This document shows positions 9,239-17,111 of a DNA stretch of 64,000 nt, piece after piece. Numbering within the stretch: position 1 is the first letter of the stretch; each line of letters opens with the position of its first letter. Where the stretch lies: contig NZ_MEIY01000001.1 of NCBI RefSeq assembly GCF_001752365.1, forward strand, positions 827,012 through 891,011, given 5' to 3'. The notes beneath the pieces are model-generated. The model ran no database searches and had not been told where the DNA came from. It was given only the letters and a program-made list of their open reading frames with translations. Made by a program: the position numbers and the translations under genes. This DNA is from Marinobacter sp. X15-166B (GTDB lineage Bacteria; Pseudomonadota; Gammaproteobacteria; Pseudomonadales; Oleiphilaceae).

Positions 9239-9265
9239 ACCTGTTTCCGCCAGGCGGAAACAGGT
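9239..9265. terminator. Perfect palindrome after phaC
   Basis: Arms 9239-9251 and 9253-9265 pair perfectly around one central base, giving a 27-nt palindrome 30 bases past the phaC stop. No U-run follows, so it is either a Rho-independent-like 3' stabilising hairpin or a protein-binding site. It separates phaC from phaR. Confidence 0.5.
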
Positions 9266-9347
9266 CGGGGTCTCAGGATGTGGGCAGAGTTGATGCGCCA
9301 AACGGGTTATACTGGGCCCACATCGAACCTGAGCAGATGAGGCCACC

Positions 9348-9815
9348 TTGGATACCACGCAACCCGTAGTGATTAAGAAATACCCCAACCGGCGCCTGTA
9401 CGACACGTCCCAGAGCAAGTACGTCAACCTGGAATACATACGCCAGTTGATCCTTGAACATCGCGATTTTCAGGTGGTGGACTCCAAAAGCGGCGAAGAT
9501 CTGACCAAGAGTGTGCTGTTGCAGATCATCAGCGAATCGGAAACGTCCCAGTCGCAATCGCTTCTGACCGACACCTTGCTGAAACAGCTGATCTGTTTTT
9601 ACGGCAGTGACATGCAGAGCTTTGTCCCCCAGTATCTGGAAGACAGCCTCACCCGTTTCCTCAGCCAGCAGGAAAAAATGCGCGGCATGATGAAAGACCT
9701 GGTCGCGGCTGGGCCGCTGGGTCTGTTCGGAAAAATGGTCGAACAGAATATTGAGGCCTGGAACCGCTTCAACCGCCCGGACGGCACCCCGGACGACGAA
9801 TCCCGGGACAAATAA
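9348..9815 (+). CDS. phaR: PHA synthesis regulator PhaR
   Basis: A 155-residue repressor with the PHB_acc_N DNA-binding domain at the N-terminus (VIKKYPNRRLYDT at 8-20), followed by a PHB_acc region and a charged tail. In known systems PhaR represses phasin genes and is titrated by nascent PHA granules. It uses a TTG start, supported by a TGAGG sequence six bases upstream; the nearby ATG at 9337 is out of frame. Candidate target sites lie just downstream, before each phasin gene. Confidence 0.93.
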   Translation: MDTTQPVVIKKYPNRRLYDTSQSKYVNLEYIRQLILEHRDFQVVDSKSGEDLTKSVLLQIISESETSQSQSLLTDTLLKQLICFYGSDMQSFVPQYLEDSLTRFLSQQEKMRGMMKDLVAAGPLGLFGKMVEQNIEAWNRFNRPDGTPDDESRDK

Positions 9816-9823
9816 AACACACC

Positions 9824-9837
9824 TTGCTGCGGCGCAA
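9824..9837. promoter_or_regulatory. Candidate PhaR operator 1
   Basis: A TTGC-N6-GCAA inverted repeat embedded in TTGCTGC. It resembles the TGC-rich dyads bound by PhaR in other bacteria. The same pattern recurs at 9891-9904, 67 bases on, upstream of the small phasin gene. Confidence 0.5.
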
Positions 9838-9890
9838 CAAAAAAACGCTTGCGCCCGCCCGCCTTCTCCTCTAGCATGAGCGGACACAAA

Positions 9891-9904
9891 TTGCTGCAAT
9901 GCAA
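9891..9904. promoter_or_regulatory. Candidate PhaR operator 2
   Basis: A second TTGC-N6-GCAA repeat sharing TTGCTGC...GCAACAA with the copy at 9824. It lies 48 bases upstream of the small phasin start, a position expected for a repressor site overlapping a promoter. Confidence 0.5.
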
Positions 9905-9951
9905 CAATACTGCGCAATCAACTACCGCGTCCAGCTAGAGGATCCCTTACC

Positions 9952-10284
9952 ATGTTTGACACAATGACCGAGCAGCTTCAGCAGTCACTCAACCCGGTGA
10001 ATGAGCTGGTCGCCAAAAACGCCAGCGTATTGGTGCAGGCGGCCGAGCAGCAAACCCAGTGGTTCGCGGACCTTGTGAACGCAAGCGTTGCCTGCACCCG
10101 GTCCCTGACCGCCCAAACAGACCTTCCCGGGGTCGTCAACGTGCAAAAAGCGTATGCCGGCGAGGTCCAGAACACGCTGGTTGCCGCCAGCAAGACCGCC
10201 AACACCCTGATTGCAGAAGTTCAGGCCAACGTGGGCGAGGCAGTCAAACCGTTTGTTCCCCTGCGCCACACGGCAGCCCAGTGA
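9952..10284 (+). CDS. Small phasin family protein
   Basis: A 110-residue, mostly helical protein (MFDTMTEQLQQSLNPVNELVAKN at the start) of phasin type: amphipathic, no cysteine-rich or catalytic motif, and next to phaC and phaR. Phasins coat PHA granules and control their number and size. The ATG lies just behind AGAGGATCCC. It shares promoter-region dyads with the next gene, suggesting joint control by PhaR. Subfamily assignment is uncertain because short phasins diverge quickly. Confidence 0.8.
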   Translation: MFDTMTEQLQQSLNPVNELVAKNASVLVQAAEQQTQWFADLVNASVACTRSLTAQTDLPGVVNVQKAYAGEVQNTLVAASKTANTLIAEVQANVGEAVKPFVPLRHTAAQ

Positions 10285-10370
10285 GCGAACCGACGGGCAA
10301 CCTTCGCTGAATTGTACAGCAGACGACCGCCGACTCTGAGGCTCCAGCGGCAACCGGGGCCACCCACTAC

Positions 10371-10385
10371 TGCTGCGAGGCAGCA
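10371..10385. promoter_or_regulatory. Candidate PhaR operator 3
   Basis: The sequence TGCTGCGAGGCAGCA is a perfect dyad containing CTGC-N3-GCAG, the pattern described for PhaR sites in Paracoccus. A related GCTGCGCCACAGC follows at about 10437-10449. Both lie 50-130 bases upstream of the second phasin gene. Confidence 0.5.
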
Positions 10386-10498
10386 AATCCACCTTGCAGC
10401 TTCCCCTGTCAGTATTTACTATGAACCATGTGAATTGCTGCGCCACAGCATTGCCAGCACCAGGCTTCCGTTAACCCAATATCCAAGGGACACCGCCC

Positions 10499-11254
10499 AT
10501 GCTTACCACCATGACCGATCAGTACCGCGAATCCTTGCACTCTGCCAACCAGCTGTTCGCCTGCCAGGCGCACCTGCTGAACCAATTGCACAAACAGCAC
10601 ACTGCGCTCGTGGCTGACATGGTCGGCGAGAGCCTGACTTACGCCCAACAACTGGCCGCGCAAAGGGACTGGGCAGAGGCGCTGAATCTGCAGACCGCTT
10701 TGGTCAGCAGTCTGGCCATCAAAGTGGTTGCCGCCAGTGCCGAGGCCAGCCGTCTGTGGTCCGCTCCTCAGGTGACCGCCGGCGAAGCGGTGCAGCCCCA
10801 GCTTGCACTGAGCATCCCCGCCAGCGACACCCCCAAGGCGCCAGCCACCAAGCCAAAAGGCAGCGCAAAAACGCCTAAAACCACCAAGCGCGCGACCAGG
10901 AAATCCGCCCCCAAATCCGCCAAAAGTCCTGCCCAAGCGGCGGCAACCGCACCGCAAAGCGCCCCCAGCACCCCGAAAGCGCCAACCCGTTCCCCACAGA
11001 GCGCCCCAAGTGCGTCCCAAGCGATAACGCGCGCACCGAAGACCGGGGGCAGTGGTCCACAAGCCGCCGTCACTGCGCCCTCCCCGGTAGAAAACAAGGC
11101 ACCAAACCCGGTGTCCGCGCCGAAGGCCGCCAAGCACACCGCACCTGCGGCCGCGCCCGCACCCAAACCTTCCCAGAAGGCACCGGAAGCCTCCGGACAG
11201 ACCGCCGCAACCGCTCCGGCACCTGGCGCGCCTGAGCCGAAACCCGGTCACTGA
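10499..11254 (+). CDS. Phasin with histone H1-like Ala/Pro/Lys tail (PhaF-like)
   Basis: A 251-residue protein in two parts. Residues 1-100 are helical and resemble the preceding phasin (MTDQYRESLHSANQLFACQ). Residues 105-251 are a low-complexity tail rich in Ala, Pro, Lys, Ser and Thr with repeated PKAPA/KSAPK-like units, strongly basic in its first half. This layout parallels Pseudomonas PhaF, whose AKP tail binds DNA and helps segregate PHA granules. AAGGGA precedes the ATG. Calling it a nucleoid-binding phasin is inference from architecture; the tail would evolve too fast for firm homology. Confidence 0.75.
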   Translation: MLTTMTDQYRESLHSANQLFACQAHLLNQLHKQHTALVADMVGESLTYAQQLAAQRDWAEALNLQTALVSSLAIKVVAASAEASRLWSAPQVTAGEAVQPQLALSIPASDTPKAPATKPKGSAKTPKTTKRATRKSAPKSAKSPAQAAATAPQSAPSTPKAPTRSPQSAPSASQAITRAPKTGGSGPQAAVTAPSPVENKAPNPVSAPKAAKHTAPAAAPAPKPSQKAPEASGQTAATAPAPGAPEPKPGH

Positions 11255-11298
11255 TCACAGGGCGCCGGCAGGGATCAATCGTGCAACCCGGGGCTGCG

Positions 11299-11751
11299 CT
11301 ACCTGGCAGTGGCGGCCTCGGCAAACCGGCCGAGCGCACCCCGCACTTTACCCACCACCTCGTCACACCCCTGCACACCATGGCGGCGCACCAAATACTC
11401 CGGATCGTTATAGCTGAACCAGACCTTCCCGTCAGCGTCTTCCCAGATCAGTGCTTTCTGCGGCAGGTCTATCGCGATCTGTTGCTGACACTGCATCAGG
11501 GGTGTGCCTACCTTGGGGTTGCCAAACAACACCAGCTCGGTGGGGCGCAGGGTCAGACCCGCATCTTTCGCCCCCTGTGAATGCCTCACCCGGGCAAACA
11601 CGGTCATGCCTTGCTCTTTCAGCTTGCCCTCCAGCCGGTCTGCGGTCGCGCTGACGCTGTATGGACTGGGGATGGACACCACGCCCTCCGAAGCTCCCGC
11701 CAAGGGCGCCAGACACATTAATCCGCTCATTGTCACCACGAACGTACGCAT
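11299..11751 (-). CDS. DUF302 family exported protein
   Basis: A 150-residue protein with an N-terminal signal peptide (cleavage likely after LAGAS) and a single DUF302 domain, recognisable from the ELVLFGNPKVGTPLM segment and the following IDLPQKALIWED. DUF302 folds are found alone or fused to other domains across bacteria; the function is unknown. It stands alone on the minus strand, convergent with the phasin gene. Confidence 0.8.
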   Translation of the reverse strand: MRTFVVTMSGLMCLAPLAGASEGVVSIPSPYSVSATADRLEGKLKEQGMTVFARVRHSQGAKDAGLTLRPTELVLFGNPKVGTPLMQCQQQIAIDLPQKALIWEDADGKVWFSYNDPEYLVRRHGVQGCDEVVGKVRGALGRFAEAATAR

Positions 11752-11932
11752 GGTTTTGTCCTTTTCTTTGCGGGGTTGATGAATACCTCAGGCGCCTGAG
11801 CTCCGCACCACAGTCTGGATTAATGTAGCAAAGCAAACTAAACCATAGAGAAGGCAGCCCAAACTGCACACTTCTTGACCATATTGCATTTCGGTCTGGC
11901 GTTTGACAACAACCACCGAGGATGACTCAGCA

Positions 11933-13009
11933 ATGAATATTCGTATCGCGTTAGCCACCGCAACCTGGGTTCTGGTGGCCGCCCTGTCCAGCCCGCAGGC
12001 ATTCGCCCAGGATAAATTCACGCTCCGTCTCGCGGAGACCTGGGGACCCAACTTTCCGATTTTTGGCGACACCACCAAAAGTCTGGCGACCATGGTCAAC
12101 ACCATGTCCGATGGCCGGCTCACCATCCGGATCGATTCGGCCAACAAGCACAAGGCGCCTTTCGGGGTGTTTGATATGGTCAAAGCCGGTCAGTACGACA
12201 TGGGGCACTCGGCCTCTTATTACTGGAAGGGCAAGGTTCCGAACACCCTGTTTTTCACCAGCATGCCTTTTGGCATGACCGCTCAGGAACAGTACGCGTG
12301 GTTCTATTACGGCGGTGGCATGGAGCTCATGCAGGAGGTCTATCAACCCCACAATATGCTGTCGTTTCCCGGTGGCAACACCGGCATTCAGATGGGGGGC
12401 TGGTTCCGCGAGGAAATCAACTCACTGGAGGATCTGCAGGGTCTGAAAATGCGCATTCCGGGATTTGCCGGTGAGGTATTCGCCGGCGTGGGCGTCAACC
12501 CCACCAACATTCCCCCCGGCGAGTTGTATACCGCGCTCGAACGGGGCACCATCGATGCCGTCGAATGGGTAGGTCCGGCGCTGGATCTGCGTTTGGGCTT
12601 CCAGCAAATAGCCGATTACTATTACACCGGCTGGCACGAACCGGCCACGGAGTTGCAATTTTTGGTGAACCAAAAGGTCTGGGACAAGCTGCCGGCGGAT
12701 TTACAGGAAATTCTGCGGGTCGCCATGCGCACCGCGGCATACGACATGCTGATGATGTCGATGCATGAAAACGCCAAAGCCTGGGCGTCGATCCAGCAGG
12801 AACACCCCAACATCAAGGTAAAAACCTTCCCGGACGATGTCATTGAGGCCATGGCGGAGGCGAACCGGAAACTGCTGGCCGAGGCGGCTGAACGGGACGA
12901 CCTCGCCAAACGTATTGTTGACTCCCAGGCCCAATACCTCAAAGATGCCCGCACTTACACCAACATTGCTGACCGGGCCTACCTGGACACGATGGCGGAA
13001 TTACAGTAA
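11933..13009 (+). CDS. TRAP transporter substrate-binding protein (DctP/TakP-like)
   Basis: The periplasmic solute receptor of a TRAP transporter, 358 residues with a signal peptide ending near ALSSPQAFAQ. It resembles the 'mannitol/chloroaromatic' or TakP group of DctP proteins (FFTSMPFGMT, GLKMRIPG with the substrate carboxylate-binding Arg, and AVEWVGP). Such receptors usually bind 2-oxo acids or other carboxylates; the actual ligand is unknown. The ATG at 11933 is preferred because GAGGATG lies about ten bases upstream and the signal peptide then starts correctly; a start 30 bases earlier is possible. Confidence 0.9.
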   Translation: MNIRIALATATWVLVAALSSPQAFAQDKFTLRLAETWGPNFPIFGDTTKSLATMVNTMSDGRLTIRIDSANKHKAPFGVFDMVKAGQYDMGHSASYYWKGKVPNTLFFTSMPFGMTAQEQYAWFYYGGGMELMQEVYQPHNMLSFPGGNTGIQMGGWFREEINSLEDLQGLKMRIPGFAGEVFAGVGVNPTNIPPGELYTALERGTIDAVEWVGPALDLRLGFQQIADYYYTGWHEPATELQFLVNQKVWDKLPADLQEILRVAMRTAAYDMLMMSMHENAKAWASIQQEHPNIKVKTFPDDVIEAMAEANRKLLAEAAERDDLAKRIVDSQAQYLKDARTYTNIADRAYLDTMAELQ

Positions 13010-13027
13010 ATACATTCTGGCTTATCA

Positions 13028-13058
13028 GACCGGAGCCGCTCCCCAAGCGGTTCCGGTC
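13028..13058 (+). terminator. Hairpin between TRAP receptor and permease genes
   Basis: A 13-bp stem (13028-13040 with 13046-13058, including one G-U pair) with a five-base loop lies 18 bases after the receptor stop, followed by only a weak U-stretch. Such hairpins often let the abundant binding protein mRNA outlast the permease part. Confidence 0.6.
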
Positions 13059-13113
13059 TTGTAGTTAACCCAACTTCAAAACGGCTGATACTGCCCCAGC
13101 CAAAGGATGCTCG

Positions 13114-13659
13114 ATGTATTGGATCATCAAACTGGATAACGGCCTGGCCCGCTTGTCCACTTTTTGCGGCTGGTTCGCCTGCGCGGCCATGTTGTTGATG
13201 TTGTTCAATGTGTTCTATGACGTGGTGGCCCGTTACCTGTTCAATGACGTGTCCATTGCGATGCAGGAAATGGAGTGGCACCTCTACGCCACGGTATTTT
13301 TGCTGGGCATCCCCTACGCCCTGCGTACCGACGGTCACGTGCGTGTGGATGTCTTTTATGACCGCTGGACCAGCCCCACCAAGGCGTGGATCAATCTGGT
13401 GGGCGGGCTCTGTTTCGTGATCCCGTTTGCCTGGCTCATCGGTTATTACGGCTACGGTTTTACCCTGGAGTCCTACGCTCTGCAGGAGGGCAGCGGCGAC
13501 CCTGGTGGGCTGCCCTACCGCTGGATCATCAAATCCCTGATCCCGATCTCGGCAGCGTTTATTGCCACCAGTGGCCTGGGCATGGCAACTTACGCCATCC
13601 GCGTACTCAGCGGTGAAAAAACCTACGACAGCGAAACCAGCAAAGGGGGTCTGGCATGA
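13114..13659 (+). CDS. TRAP transporter small permease (DctQ-like)
   Basis: A 181-residue integral membrane protein with four predicted transmembrane helices (about 17-40, 52-75, 95-117 and 135-160). It carries DctQ-family features such as VVARYLFN and the acidic EMEWHLYATVF segment. It pairs with the large permease to form the sodium-driven TRAP membrane unit. Its last codons overlap the next gene by four bases (ATGA), implying translational coupling. Confidence 0.88.
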   Translation: MYWIIKLDNGLARLSTFCGWFACAAMLLMLFNVFYDVVARYLFNDVSIAMQEMEWHLYATVFLLGIPYALRTDGHVRVDVFYDRWTSPTKAWINLVGGLCFVIPFAWLIGYYGYGFTLESYALQEGSGDPGGLPYRWIIKSLIPISAAFIATSGLGMATYAIRVLSGEKTYDSETSKGGLA

Positions 13660-14945
13660 TCGGAATCATTATGTTCGGCGCCGCCCTGCTGATGTTGATG
13701 TGGGGGTTTCCGGTGGCCTTTACCTTCGGGGGCGTCGCCCTGGTGTTTGGCCTGATCGCCGAAGGCCCTGACCTGTTTGCCTTCATGCCCTTTCGCATTA
13801 TGAGCATCATGCAGAATACGGTAATGATGGCGGTGCCGCTGTTTATCTTCATGGGCGTGGTGCTGCAACGCACCAAGCTGGCCGAGCAGTTGCTGACCTC
13901 CATGGGGCGTTTGTTTGGCGGGCTGCCCGGCGGGCTGGCCATCTCCACCATTCTGGTGGGTGCCCTGCTGGCCGCCTCCACCGGTGTGGTCGGTGCCAGT
14001 GTGGTCGCCATGGGGCTGATTTCACTGCCGGTGATGCTGGCCCATCGGTACGACAAGCGGCTGGCCTGCGGCACCATCTGTGCCTCCGGGACCCTCGGGC
14101 AGATAGTCCCGCCCTCCATCATTCTCATCATACTCGGAGACGTGCTGGGGTTGCCGGTGGGCGACCTGTTCAAGGCAGCCGTCATGCCCGGCATCGTGCT
14201 GATTGCCCTCTATATCGTGTATATTCTGGTGCTCACCCGGCTGAAACCGGACATGGCGCCCGCCATGGAAGAAGAGTTGGACGTCAGCCGCAAACAACAG
14301 ATAGCCTCGGCTCTGCTGGCGATCATTCCCCCCCTGGCACTGATTGTGATTGTGTTGGGGTCTATATTCACCGGCATTGCCACACCCACCGAATCCTCCG
14401 CGCTCGGCGGCATTGGCGCGCTGGTACTGGCGATTGCCTACCGCCAGTTCAGCTTCCAGATGATGTGGGACAGCGCCCGGGACACGGTCAAGGTCACCGC
14501 CATGGTGTTCGCCATTCTCATCGGTGCCACCGCCTTCTCGATGGTGTTCAGCTACAGTGGGGGCGACTACCTGCTGGAAGAATGGATGCTGCAACTGCCG
14601 GGTGAAAAGTGGGGCTTTTTGATTCTCGCCATGCTGGTGATTCTGATCCTCGGGTTCTTTATCGATTTTGTCGAGATCTCGTTCATCGTTGTGCCTATCC
14701 TGGCCCCGGTGGCGGAGGCTCTGGGCATCAACATGCTGTGGTTTGCCATCCTGATCGCGATGAATTTGCAGACCAGCTTTCTGACTCCGCCGTTTGGCTT
14801 CAGCCTGTTTTACCTGAAGGGGGTATCGCCGCCCAGCGTCGCCACCAGCGACATCTATCGCGGGGTGATGCCATTCATCCTGTTGCAGGTGGTGGTGGTG
14901 TTGATGCTCTTTATCTTCCCGTCCTGGTTCGGCATGAGCAGTTGA
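13656..14945 (+). CDS. TRAP transporter large permease (DctM-like)
   Basis: A 429-residue membrane protein with about twelve hydrophobic segments, the transport subunit of the TRAP system. Typical DctM sequences are present, including GTLGQIVPPSI and ATPTESSALGGIGAL. It completes the receptor-DctQ-DctM set and ends just before a strong terminator. Confidence 0.93.
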   Translation: MIGIIMFGAALLMLMWGFPVAFTFGGVALVFGLIAEGPDLFAFMPFRIMSIMQNTVMMAVPLFIFMGVVLQRTKLAEQLLTSMGRLFGGLPGGLAISTILVGALLAASTGVVGASVVAMGLISLPVMLAHRYDKRLACGTICASGTLGQIVPPSIILIILGDVLGLPVGDLFKAAVMPGIVLIALYIVYILVLTRLKPDMAPAMEEELDVSRKQQIASALLAIIPPLALIVIVLGSIFTGIATPTESSALGGIGALVLAIAYRQFSFQMMWDSARDTVKVTAMVFAILIGATAFSMVFSYSGGDYLLEEWMLQLPGEKWGFLILAMLVILILGFFIDFVEISFIVVPILAPVAEALGINMLWFAILIAMNLQTSFLTPPFGFSLFYLKGVSPPSVATSDIYRGVMPFILLQVVVVLMLFIFPSWFGMSS

Positions 14946-14951
14946 ATCCGT

Positions 14952-14992
14952 CCCCCTCTGTGGGCCCGTCGCCCGGAGGGGGGCGTTTTTTT
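14952..14992 (+). terminator. Terminator of the TRAP operon
   Basis: Arms CCCCCTC (14952-14958) and GAGGGGG (14976-14982) with a 17-base loop are followed by GCG and seven T. It lies immediately after the dctM-like stop and reads in its direction. Confidence 0.85.
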
Positions 14993-15020
14993 GTTCCCGC
15001 GCGCTCACCCGCAGGGCGTC

Positions 15021-15058
15021 ACACAACGACGGCGACTCTCAGGTCGCCGTCGTTGTGT
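15021..15058. terminator. Long hairpin between convergent dctM-like gene and dps
   Basis: A perfect 16-bp stem (15021-15036 with 15043-15058) with a six-base loop. It sits 23 bases past the dps stop and probably acts as a terminator in both directions, although no long U-run follows. Confidence 0.7.
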
Positions 15059-15081
15059 TTCCATCGGTTGCAGAGCGTCCG

Positions 15082-15555
15082 TTACTGCCCCAAAAAGCTC
15101 CGGTACATCCACACGGTTTTCTCTTGCTGCGAGATGTACTCGCTCATCAGGGCCACGGTGCCTTCATCGTTGGCGTCACCCGCCAATGTCAGCAACGCCC
15201 GTTGCTTGCCAATCAGTTTGGCAAAGCTGTCGGTGATGTTTTCCACCGCCGTGCGCCCCTCGGACACATCTTTCCGCTCGGGAATGTCCGATGCGTCAAT
15301 GTAGCTGCTGTAGGCGTGCGCCGGGCGGTGTCCGAGGGTCAGCACACGCTCGGCGATCTCATCTATTTTGAGCAGTAAGTCGTTGTACAACTCTTCAAAT
15401 TTATCGTGCAGTTCGAAAAAGTTCTCACCTTTGATGTTCCAGTGATAACCGCGCACGTTCATGTAGAACACCTGATAGTTCGACAATAACTCATTCAGTG
15501 CATCCGCCAGCTGTCGGGTTTTGGCAGTGTCCAGACCGATAAAATTGGTACTCAT
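15082..15555 (-). CDS. dps: Dps ferritin-like DNA-protecting protein
   Basis: A 157-residue Dps/miniferritin. The intersubunit ferroxidase site is visible (NVRGYHWNIKGENFFELHDKFEELYND, with the His, His/Asp and Glu ligands). Dps dodecamers oxidise Fe2+ with hydrogen peroxide and store iron, limiting Fenton damage; the N-terminus is short with few lysines, so tight DNA binding is not assured. The gene follows the peroxiredoxin and flavoprotein genes on the same strand with 58 bases between, suggesting a shared oxidative-stress unit. Confidence 0.93.
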   Translation of the reverse strand: MSTNFIGLDTAKTRQLADALNELLSNYQVFYMNVRGYHWNIKGENFFELHDKFEELYNDLLLKIDEIAERVLTLGHRPAHAYSSYIDASDIPERKDVSEGRTAVENITDSFAKLIGKQRALLTLAGDANDEGTVALMSEYISQQEKTVWMYRSFLGQ

Positions 15556-15613
15556 GAGGTGTGTCTCCTTGACGGTTTTACCAGTGTACAGGTTCGTCTT
15601 GTCTGTCTTGGAA

Positions 15614-17056
15614 TCAGGCCCCCGGGCCGCAATCCAGACAGCGTTCGACCAGCTCGGGGCCGATATTCAGGTTATGGTTGAGAGCGCGCAACGCGGTGCG
15701 CACGCCTTCTTCGATCACCGGGTGATAGAACGGCATGTCCAGCATCTCGCTGACCGTCATACGCTGTTGCGCCGCCCAGGCCAGCAGGTGACCGATATGT
15801 TCCGCCGCGGGGCCAAACATTTCGGCGCCCAGAAACAAACCGCTGCCCTGCTCGCCGTAAACCCGCAGCAACCCTTTGTTTTTGCCGATGACCCGGCTGC
15901 GCCCCTGGTCTTCAAAGGACACTTCGCCGACCGCAAAACAGCCTCGGCAGCGTGCATCGACTTCCTCAAGACTCAGGCCGACCGTCGCCATCTGCGGGTC
16001 GGTAAACACCACCCCGAGGGGCGTGCGGCGCAGACCGGCGCGGACCTCCGGGTATTTGCCCGCATTGGTGCCGGCAATACGGCCCTCGTCCGCCGCTTCA
16101 TGTAACAGCGGCAGTTCGTTGTTGGCGTCGCCGGCGATAAACACCGGGCGATCACCGCAGCGCATGGTGTACCGGTCGAATCGGGGCGCCCCCCGTTCAT
16201 CCAGCGGCAGGTCTGCCTTGTGAAGGTCGAGGCTGTCCACGTTGGGGCGACGTCCGGTGGCCGCCAGCACATAATCGAAGGTTTCGCTCCGTTCTCCTTG
16301 TTCCCGATCCTCGAAGGTGATTTCCACCCCCTTCGCGGTCCGGCGGATCTGGTTGACCTTGGCGTCCGGGTCCAGCGGGAACTCTTCATTGAAGGCTTGC
16401 AGCGCGCAGTCACGAACGGCGGGGTCCCGGATCGGCCCCACGGCACCGCCCACGCCGAACATCCGCACCCTTACCCCCAGCCGACTCAATGCCTGCCCCA
16501 GTTCGAGGCCAATGGCCCCGGGGCCGAACACGGCCACGGACGCTGGCAGGTCATCCCACTCAAAAATGTCGTCATTGACTATCAGGCGGTCGCCGGCCCC
16601 CGTGAGGGCATCCGGAATGTGGGGGCGCGAGCCGGTGGCAATGACCACGCGTTCGGCTTGAATCTCCAGGCGCTCGTCCACCAGCAACCGCTGGCTGTCA
16701 AGAAAGCGCACCTGCCCCCGGACCCGGTGCGCGGCTGGAAAGTCTTCCACCGCGTCCAGCACAAAGCCGACGAACCGGTCCCGCTCGCGCCTGACCCGCG
16801 CCATCACCGCCCGGCCGTCGACGCTAACCTTCCCGGCGGTCACGCCGAACACCTCGGCCCGGTCCATGCCGTGGGCGGCATCGGCCGCGGCGATCAGCAA
16901 CTTGCTGGGCATGCACCCCACCCGGGCGCAGGTGGTGCCGTAGGCGCCACCTTCAATGATCACCAGATTGTCGGTGTAGCGGCGGGCGGCCCGGTAAGCG
17001 CCCATCCCGGCCGTTCCGGCCCCGATTATTGCGACATCAACCGTTCTTTTGTCCAT
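15614..17056 (-). CDS. Dihydrolipoamide dehydrogenase-like disulfide oxidoreductase
   Basis: A 480-residue FAD/NAD(P)-dependent class I disulfide oxidoreductase. An N-terminal FAD motif (IGAGTAGMGA) precedes the redox-active pair Cys43/Cys48 in TTCARVGC, then an NAD(P)-binding GPGAIGLELG motif, and a C-terminal dimerisation domain with HPVIEE in place of the usual HPTxxE. It is not next to any 2-oxoacid dehydrogenase genes. Its neighbour is the peroxiredoxin-glutaredoxin hybrid, so a role in supplying electrons to that peroxidase is a reasonable inference. Start at 17056 is supported by GGGAGG; longer readings run into the intergenic region. Confidence 0.85.
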   Translation of the reverse strand: MDKRTVDVAIIGAGTAGMGAYRAARRYTDNLVIIEGGAYGTTCARVGCMPSKLLIAAADAAHGMDRAEVFGVTAGKVSVDGRAVMARVRRERDRFVGFVLDAVEDFPAAHRVRGQVRFLDSQRLLVDERLEIQAERVVIATGSRPHIPDALTGAGDRLIVNDDIFEWDDLPASVAVFGPGAIGLELGQALSRLGVRVRMFGVGGAVGPIRDPAVRDCALQAFNEEFPLDPDAKVNQIRRTAKGVEITFEDREQGERSETFDYVLAATGRRPNVDSLDLHKADLPLDERGAPRFDRYTMRCGDRPVFIAGDANNELPLLHEAADEGRIAGTNAGKYPEVRAGLRRTPLGVVFTDPQMATVGLSLEEVDARCRGCFAVGEVSFEDQGRSRVIGKNKGLLRVYGEQGSGLFLGAEMFGPAAEHIGHLLAWAAQQRMTVSEMLDMPFYHPVIEEGVRTALRALNHNLNIGPELVERCLDCGPGA

Positions 17057-17111
17057 GCTTACCTCCCCGTGAAGGGCCGCTTGACCCCGTCCGTGACCGG
17101 TGGCCGGCGAA

